Made by a program: the position numbers and the translations under genes. Source: Arenicola marina (taxonomy: Eukaryota > Annelida > Polychaeta > Arenicolidae). From it: a stretch of DNA of 64,000 nucleotides. The DNA is taken from contig OZ025253.1 in NCBI GenBank assembly GCA_964019135.1, positions 2,636,233 to 2,700,232 on the forward strand, written 5' to 3'. Under the pieces are notes generated by a model, which saw only the letters and a list, made by a program, of their open reading frames with translations, made no database searches and was not told the origin of the DNA. Below are positions 58,316 through 64,000 of the stretch, in pieces (position 1 is the first letter of the stretch; the number at the start of each line of letters is the position of its first letter).

Positions 58316-58471
58316 CAGATATAAGTGTCGGCGAGGAGCTATGTGATGGGGAGCCCCCCATCACCAACCCTGGGTCGGGCTGGGAGTATGACTGCAGGCC
58401 GGGCAAGGACATCTGTCCGCCCAAGAGCTACTGCCACAGGATCGGCCGTAACTACCGCTGCTGCAAGGAAG
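58316..58471 (+). CDS. AGRN: agrin exon j: extra 6-cysteine lustrin-like module
   Basis: A 156 bp, phase 1-1 exon encoding 52 residues with the pattern C-x16-C-x6-C-x5-C-x8-CC (ELCDGEPPIT..., YDCRPGKDICPPKSYC, YRCC). This spacing, with CP..SYC and a final CC, resembles the lustrin/WR1-type cysteine-rich repeat; the family call is by eye. The acceptor is a tandem tgcagcag, so the exon may begin at 58316 or 58319 (one residue, Ala, in or out). Donor gtgggt at 58472, with a second gtgggt ten bases on. Vertebrate agrin as I recall it has no such module between its last FS and the GCC linker. The exon is symmetrical and could be skipped without changing frame. Confidence 0.85.
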
Positions 58472-58930
58472 GTGGGTATGGGTGGGTATGTGACGTCACT
58501 AGACCCTGGTCTGACGTCACGACTCCCTGGTGTGACGTCACGAAACCCTAGTGTGACGTCACGAAACGCTAGTGTAACGTTACAAAACTTGTGTGACGTT
58601 ACGAAACTGTTGTGTGACGTCACGAAACGCTAGTGCGACCAACAGTGACTAAAGGGTCTTGAATATAAAAGCGACATCCATTATGGCGTCATCGCATGAT
58701 AATATATTCTGTATACAATTCGATATATTGCGATCTTTTGGCTGTAATTAGACAAGCACATTAGATAATATCATAATATTTCCCAGAACTCTTTACACCA
58801 GTCTTGATTCTTCCAAGATGGCGGATGCGTGTGAAGTTAATTGTGATAGAAGGACACGTCTCACCCCTGCCCCCCCCCTCCCCCCAAATAATCGTGTGTA
58901 TAATCATTTCGCTGTTATCATCTGGAGCAG
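58472..58930. other. agrin intron j-k (459 bp)
   Basis: The left quarter is the TGACGTCA array listed separately. A C-rich run (58866-58884) lies near the acceptor. The acceptor, tctggagcag, lacks a long adjacent pyrimidine tract. Confidence 0.75.
58487..58630. repeat. 21 bp repeat of TGACGTCACGAAACCCTAGTG, 7 copies
   Basis: Perfect TGACGTCA palindromes at 58491, 58512, 58533, 58554 and 58615, and diverged versions at 58575 (TAACGTTA) and 58594 (TGACGTTA). In both diverged units the change keeps at least part of the dyad symmetry. The array starts fifteen bases after the exon j donor. TGACGTCA is the CREB/ATF full site. Confidence 0.93.
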
Positions 58931-59026
58931 AGGCTCAGCCAATCAGAAGCTGTCGGGATACCAAGCACGGTTGTTGCTCGGACAGGAAGACCTCGGCACC
59001 AGGTCCTGGCCAAGCCGGATGTCCCA
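58931..59026 (+). CDS. AGRN: agrin exon k: GCC...AGCPS linker segment
   Basis: A 96 bp, phase 1-1 exon. Acceptor ctggagcag ends at 58930; donor gtaagt at 59027. It encodes EAQPIRSCRDTKHGCC, then TSAPGPGQAGCP. I recall the same segment in human agrin (C..TPYGCCQDNITAARG....AGCPS) directly before the first LE domain, and similar C..T.GCC.DG..A.GP..GC pieces occur in papilin-like proteins. The last base (a) joins gc of the next exon to make Ser, restoring AGCPS|VCQCN. Four cysteines. The acceptor's pyrimidine tract is weak, but frame, phase and homology all agree. Confidence 0.9.
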
Positions 59027-60376
59027 GTAAGTCACGTGACGCAGTGGGCTGGAGCGGAAGTGGACCGTTATCGGTGGTCACGTGACCTAGTTTTTCACCA
59101 ATAACCTGATTCTCATGTTTTGCTTTTAGTTTAAAAACCATTTGAAGCCTAATTGTTGCTCGGATATAACCCTTCATGATGAATGCGGTATTTAGTTTTG
59201 CCCAGTGTTTTACTTTAAATGTATTTACATCATGTGAAATTAACTACAATTAATTATCTCGATTAAATGTTAAATGTTTAACCATGTGCAAACTCTCCAG
59301 ACATGTTTCTGTTTTTTTGTTTATTTCTGCACCGCACCGCTCTGTTTCTGTACAATGACAATAATAAAATAATGACAATAATACTATAATGACAATAGTA
59401 CCGGATGTTATGAAAGTACCATATCAACTGTGTTTTAGACTATGTCGCCTAGCTGCTAGTGTTCTCATGAGATGTGTATGGAGGTAATGATTGTGGGCGT
59501 TAAAGTCGCCCACAATCATTACGATCCATGCCAGTGGCTTTGCTTCACTCCAACATATGATCGATATATATTGGGGCACTTTAGCGATATTTACTGAAAC
59601 GGAAACAAAATTGAACCTTATTGAAGCTGCGGTCTATGTATAAAGGCTTTGAGTGTTACCGTACTAATAATGTTGCGAGCAGCTGCTAACCATGCTGTTG
59701 TTACTACAACTAATACCGACCGAACGCATGTGGTGTAATCATTAAGCTTTCTGATTGTTAATTGTCATTAGAACTATGATGTATACCGTCATACTATCCA
59801 TTGAGAGTGATTATCTCTCCTTAAAGTCATTCTTACAATTTATTCTTCACACTTGTTTCATTCAAACCTTATTTTTTACATATTCGTATTCACATATGAT
59901 TTTACTTCTCCGTTTTGTTTCCTTAAAACGGTTTGATATCATTTGTATTTATTTTATTATAATTTGTTAACCTTGAAAATTGCAAATAATTTATTCAAAT
60001 ATTATTGCTTATAGACAGTAAGACACTAAGGGCTAAGATCAATACTCTATTCTGCTATCTCTATTTATATTTCTGAGTTTTGATCACGCCTTATATATTA
60101 CGAACACCATTGTATATGTGATGTTTACTGCACACAGCAAATAAATCCTTACTATGATATGAACCATGAATGTCCCTTGTTATATATGTTTATTTCTCAA
60201 TATGTCTTATTTATCATAACAGCATATGTTGATAAATCGTTTGTCGCTCCCTAATAAATATTGTTGTCTTCTTTCCACAACGGATGCCACGGACAGGCTA
60301 CGCGCTCTCTTCAGTTATGACCACGTGTCGGTATGGCCTGGGCGATAATTGAGGATATTTCCATGTTTTCCTTTAG
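59027..60376. other. agrin intron k-l (1.35 kb)
   Basis: AT-rich unique sequence with one perfect 16 bp hairpin (59484-59522), listed separately. No exon or repeat family was recognised. Confidence 0.75.
59484..59522. repeat. perfect 16 bp inverted repeat with 7-base loop
   Basis: The arm gtaatgattgtgggcg (59484-59499) is followed by ttaaagt and the exact reverse complement (59507-59522). Flanking atgga and tccat allow a further five pairs beyond a small bulge. It could fold in the pre-mRNA. Origin (palindromic insertion or RNA structure) is unknown. Confidence 0.9.
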
Positions 60377-60538
60377 GCGTGTGTCAGTGTAACTCGCTGG
60401 GGTCCTACGGCACGACGTGTGAGCCTAACAGTCGCCAGTGCTACTGTAAGCCTGGGGTGGGTGGCCTGCGCTGTGACCGCTGCGAGCCCGGCTACTGGGG
60501 ACTGCCCATGATTGCCGAGGGAAACAGTGGATGCATGC
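60377..60538 (+). CDS. AGRN: agrin exon l: laminin-EGF domain 1
   Basis: A 162 bp, phase 1-1 exon. Acceptor gttttcctttag ends at 60376; donor gtaagt at 60539. It encodes a full LE domain with eight cysteines: [24 protein letters not shown] and [23 protein letters not shown] is nearly the same as the vertebrate agrin sequence ([20 protein letters not shown], from memory). LE domains are rod-like EGF modules shared with laminin. The exon contains exactly one domain, so LE1 and LE2 are single-exon modules. Confidence 0.95.
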
Positions 60539-61266
60539 GTAAGTAACAATAATCAATAACGCTGGAGGTTTATATACTTACTTTTGGACGACTTCGCAAT
60601 CAGTTTAGTGCAGTTCAGATTATTCCACTGTGATGCGCCACTGCATGTGCAATGCATTCTGGGTATTATTCAAGTCTTTGCGAGATGTCAAGATGACAAC
60701 GTATTCTATAGACAATTAATCATGCCAGCTTGTCATCAATGTAAGGGAAAAGTGATCTAATCTCAATTTAAATTAGACAAGCTCATTACTTTGATACATG
60801 CCTCGCCAATAGCATGGAGACATAGTATTTATCTCGGTAGAACAATTCCAGATAACACCAAAATGCTTTTCCCAAAATGGCATTTAATTGCGAAGTCGTC
60901 CATGAGCGGCAATGGGGGCTTTATATAGCCACTAGATCTCTCCACTCCCCCGATCCCGTCCACCTTATGCCCCTATCACCCCCGCCCCCCGGTGCCCGAC
61001 CCTAAAATTTGTTTGTGGAATGGGTTGTCAATTACTCCCGCTAGAGGAGCATTCCTGGGTCTGCCTTTATGACGGGTATATAATATACGTAACAGATCTT
61101 CACTATAAGACAGATACATGAATACAAATATTTACACGAACCACGTGACGTAACATGATAGCGGTCGCATCTAGGCCTTGAATGTGGCATAACGAGTACA
61201 GAAAAAGGAATATAGCGGAGCACTAGGTCTTTACGCTCTTGTTATTGTTCGCCCTTTTCCCTGCAG
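60539..61266. other. agrin intron l-m (728 bp)
   Basis: Contains the 318 bp inverted-repeat-bounded element (60585-60902). A short C/G-rich patch lies near 60980. Nothing else was recognised. Confidence 0.75.
60585..60902. mobile_element. candidate MITE, 318 bp with 16 bp perfect terminal inverted repeats
   Basis: The left end tggacgacttcgcaat (60585-60600) and its exact reverse complement attgcgaagtcgtcca (60887-60902) bound a segment without coding capacity. Beyond 16 bp the arms do not match. No clear target-site duplication is visible, so family is unassigned. It is a non-autonomous DNA-transposon-like insertion in the intron between the two LE exons. Confidence 0.55.
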
Positions 61267-61407
61267 CGTGTAACTGCAATGTGTTCGGGTCTGTGAGGGA
61301 CGACTGCGAGCAGATGAACGGCAACTGTGTCTGCAAGCCGGGCATTCAGAGCGACAAGTGTGACCGCTGCCGAGACGGCTCGGAGATCGGGCCCCACGGC
61401 TGCACAG
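61267..61407 (+). CDS. AGRN: agrin exon m: laminin-EGF domain 2
   Basis: A 141 bp, phase 1-1 exon. Acceptor tttccctgcag ends at 61266; donor gtacgg at 61408. With the split codon (c|cg, Pro) it encodes CNCNVFGSVRDDCEQMNGNC, VCKPGIQSDKCDRC and a final GC: eight cysteines, a complete LE domain. GSVRDDCEQMNGNCVCKPG parallels the vertebrate GAVRDDCEQMTGLCSCKPG (from memory), a strong orthology marker for agrin. A 21 bp repeat begins three bases after the donor dinucleotide. Confidence 0.95.
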
Positions 61408-61410
61408 GTA

Positions 61411-61545
61411 CGGCACTCGTTAGGTGGCGCCACGGCACTCGCTAGGTGGCGTCACAGCACTCGCTAGGTGGCGCCAGAGCACTCGCTAGGTGGCGCCAGA
61501 GCACTCGCTAGGTGGCGCCACGGCACCGCTAGGTAGCGCCACGAT
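61411..61545. repeat. 21 bp repeat of GCACTCGCTAGGTGGCGCCAC, 6 copies, at a donor site
   Basis: Copies of gcactcgctaggtggcgcca start immediately after the exon m donor. Each includes aggtggcgcc, with a GT that could compete weakly as a donor, and the palindrome tggcgcca. Copies drift to the right; related ggtggcgc phrases recur to about 61695. Confidence 0.9.
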
Positions 61546-63857
61546 AACTAGTCACAAGATGGCGCTACAGTCGGTGTTATTCTTGGCTACTTTGGGGCGC
61601 TTTAGTTTGAGTATTAAACGAACGATGGCGCTACGGTCGTGTTGTATACTTTGGCGGAAGTTGGCGCCCTAGTCGGTGTTATTTACTGATCCTAGGTGGC
61701 GCTGCAGTACGTGGTCTGTGCTAGACATTTGATCGTCGTTTATCTATGTTGTATACCAGCAATCAGTTATAAACTATCTAAAATCGAGAGAAAAAATAGT
61801 CGAGTGTTATATATGCTTCATTGTTTTGTTGTTTTGTATGGCTATTCTCCCACATGTACCTAGACCCACATCATGTTGTGTTCAGCGAGTGTCGTGTGGT
61901 TATTTGTGACGTATATGACGTATATAATAGTGTATTCTGTAATTCCGAAAGCCAACATAAGTGGAAATTAAGGGTTGAAGGATAAACTCTTGGTTTTGTT
62001 TCCGGATTTTCATTGGTATCTGTGGACAAGCCTATAATTTACATTACAGACGCGTTTAATATGAGAGAAGTGACATATTTGAGTTCATTCCTTTATTGTT
62101 TCCCTGCCTACCCCACGAACTGTCCTATCTAGTCTCCCTGTGAATCATTTAAAAGTCACTCTTTTATTTTCTACATATTGTGTTTTTACTCGCACTGTAT
62201 TAGGGAGAAGACCGCCAGGTATCACTATCTAAGCACTAGTTAAAGTATCTTTCTATCGATAAACTCGTAGATTCATAAGTAGTTACTGCTGCTCTTTTTG
62301 CGCCTGAAAAATGGAAACTGTACTGTATGCATTTCATGTCTGTCTGACAACCTGCTCCAACAAATGTGCCTCTTGCTTGTAGGACTAGTAACATATCTTC
62401 CTGTCAAATCCTTTAATTTTATAGTTTTTTACTTCTTTAATGTTTTGGTGACTTTGAAGTGTTATCCTTCACTTGCCTTTATGGCAAAGTATGTTTATAA
62501 ATGCTCAAGGAACGAGTTATGAAAGATTTCTCGCGGAACCACGATAGCATAGTTCCCTGGTCATGGGTTGTTTTTTCAGTTTAATAGGTCATTATATCTC
62601 CTCCCATTAAAACAATTTAACGGATGTGTACGTGGCTTGCGGTGATGCGTAGTTCTTATGGAGACATTTATTTTATTTGAGAATAACGGCTTGAATCTAG
62701 ATGCGGTCTTTGTTGTGTTCCACTTACTTATAGACGAGATAGTAGAACCAACTGAACCGGCAGCTCTTGACTCGTCATCGGGTAATGACACAACACTTAG
62801 CGGATAGTGAACTGCCTTTTGCTTGCCTTTTACCACCGTAATGGGAGACGGCACTAACCTTCACTTACCGCAATGCCCGTTGGCCAGGCTTTGGCCGATC
62901 ACTACCTGTATTCACTGGTGTCTGTATTCACTGAGACCGGTGAATACCAGCCACTCGGGTGTCACTCTTGCGCACACAACGAATGACCATCACATTAATG
63001 ATAAAATATTCTCAAAGCATGTATTAATATTCGAACGGCTTTCCTTACCCACAGTCACCTCCTTTTGTCTGTCTACCCATATACCCAGACTTGTAAATAT
63101 ACACAACGGTGATTGCAACGGGATGGAATTTAAGTCTAAGGAAAAGGATATTTTGCACATTGATTATGGACCGATAGGCCTTTTTCAATGCTGACGGCAT
63201 GTGTGGCTTGCCCTGTGACTCTATTGGGAACTTACTCATTCCTATGTATGTGTAACATGTATATACGAAATATAGAACTAACTTTAGTTAGTCTTAATTT
63301 TTTGGTACTGTGCTATGGTTCAGAAACCGAACGTGTGCATCGATGGCATTTACCTGATCGTCACAAGCTTGGCATGTGGGATATTTCTGCTTTTAATTTT
63401 CTTAACAAAATCATTGCTACCATATCTGCTAACCGTGTGAAGTTATCTTTCACTTCACTTTGCGAGTGGAAATGTCTTTGCATGTTACAACATCGATAGA
63501 GAATCACGTAGCTTTCATTAACGTATGTTTGTAATCTTAACTGGGACTCTTTTGCGGCCAGATGGTTATTACTAAATAAATAACAACCAATCGATTATCG
63601 TAAATAAACACGTTATGGATAATGAAATGTATGAATTATGCTATAACTTTATCTACAAGTCTTCCGCAGCGTTATAGTTATTTCGTATATCAACCAAGAT
63701 AGGATTGTGATTGAAGACCTCAATGGCTATCAGCCGGCATGTTCCACCTCTGTCACGTGGATACCATCTTCTTTACGGCAAGCTTTCCGATTCACGCATA
63801 TTTCACCGTTACCATGGGATCGGTAGCCGTTGCTAAGGTTACACGTGTTGTTTATAG
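61546..63857. other. agrin intron m-n, remainder
   Basis: Scattered relics of the gatggcgctac phrase occur near 61560-61700. The rest is AT-rich unique sequence without recognised exons or repeats. Confidence 0.65.
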
Positions 63858-63985
63858 ATGGCGGCCGCGTGCCCAGGTCGTGCGATGAGTTGCGCTGTCG
63901 CCATGGTGCCACGTGTGTCTTCAAGAGGGGCAGGCCCAGCTGTGAGTGTCCCACCAGCTGCCAGCAGCTGGACGCACCAAAGAAG
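63858..63985 (+). CDS. AGRN: agrin exon n: first half of FS domain after the LE pair
   Basis: A 128 bp, phase 1-0 exon. Acceptor ttgtttatag ends at 63857; donor gtcagt at 63986. It encodes DGGRVPRSCDELRC, ATC, SCEC, TSC and ends DAPKK: six cysteines of an FS EGF-like half, followed by a phase-0 intron as in FS3 and FS4. It corresponds to the vertebrate FS9 (CAEMRCEFGARC...), located between the LE pair and the SEA domain. Its Kazal half must lie to the right of the window. An alternative acceptor at gtgcccag (63877) would break phase with exon m and was not used. Confidence 0.9.
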
Positions 63986-64000
63986 GTCAGTGCCCGACAT

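Larger units (their letters stand above)
5589..63985 (+). other. AGRN: agrin gene, central part (14 exons, incomplete at both ends)
   Basis: This is the locus entry for the exons listed below. Agrin is a secreted basement-membrane heparan-sulfate proteoglycan; in vertebrates its C-terminal LamG domains organise acetylcholine receptors through LRP4/MuSK, while the FS-rich part seen here is a stalk carrying glycosaminoglycan chains. What is seen: FS x6, lustrin-like module, linker with GCC and AGCPS, laminin-EGF x2, first half of an FS. I recall the same order in human agrin (last FS, then TPYGCCQD...AGCPSACQCN, two LE domains, then FS), including near-identical pieces such as VRDDCEQM and [10 protein letters not shown]. 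All neighbouring exon phases agree (1-1, 1-0/0-1, 1-2/2-1). Introns: 29.8, 1.3, 14.2, 3.0, 0.5, 0.5, 1.4, 0.4, 0.3, 0.5, 1.4, 0.7 and 2.5 kb. A half-FS exon hidden in the large introns could have been missed. Confidence 0.93.

Noticed and set aside
63870-63880. Alternative acceptor gtgcccag for exon n
   Set aside because: It would start in phase 2, inconsistent with exon m ending in phase 1.
1-64000. Retroviral, LTR or LINE coding regions
   Set aside because: No reverse transcriptase, integrase, capsid or envelope-like segment was recognised in any frame; only tRNA-headed SINEs and small inverted-repeat elements are supported.

Overview
The window is one stretch of an animal (metazoan) genome and carries the middle part of a single recognisable gene on the + strand: agrin, a large heparan-sulfate proteoglycan of the extracellular matrix. 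Fourteen coding exons can be placed with canonical AG/GT borders and mutually consistent phases. In order they encode six complete follistatin-type Kazal (FS) domains, a 6-cysteine lustrin-like module, a GCC..AGCPS linker segment, two laminin-EGF domains and the first half of a further FS domain. The order from the last FS domains through the linker, the LE pair and the next FS matches vertebrate agrin closely. The start (NtA or signal peptide and probably two more FS domains) and the end (rest of this FS, SEA and LamG domains) lie outside the window. The organism is probably a marine invertebrate: agrin is diverged from the vertebrate form, introns are very large, and intronic minisatellites and poly-G/poly-C tracts are abundant. 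Amphioxus is one candidate but the sequence alone does not settle the species.

Layout: 1-5588 is non-coding (upstream intron, no exon recognised). Exon a (5589-5804) is followed by a 29.8 kb intron (5805-35614) loaded with unrelated tandem arrays (16, 29, 15, 55, 44, 73/72 and 8 bp units), G-rich and C-rich blocks, tRNA-derived SINEs and two CpG-rich promoter-like patches. Exons b and c (35615-35830, 37167-37276) are followed by a 14.2 kb intron (37277-51496), about 70% tandem repeat: sixteen 76 bp units, exactly 209 units of 36 bp, then 59, 32 and 74 bp arrays. The last of these is a sixfold duplication of the 3' splice site plus the first 54 bp of the next exon. From 51497 to the right edge the gene is compact, with exons every 0.3-3 kb and small arrays carrying CRE-like and TCAAGGTCA-like motifs in the introns.

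No second protein gene, RNA gene, CRISPR array or complete autonomous transposon could be supported. The very long open frames (up to about 2,590 codons) are the phase-locked translations of tandem repeats and are treated as non-coding. The most noteworthy items are the decoy acceptor array in front of the FS3 second-half exon, an in-frame, symmetrical extra cysteine-rich exon that vertebrate agrin as I recall it lacks, a conserved-position SGSG glycosaminoglycan site, and the perfectly length-conserved 36 bp satellite with nested higher-order duplications.
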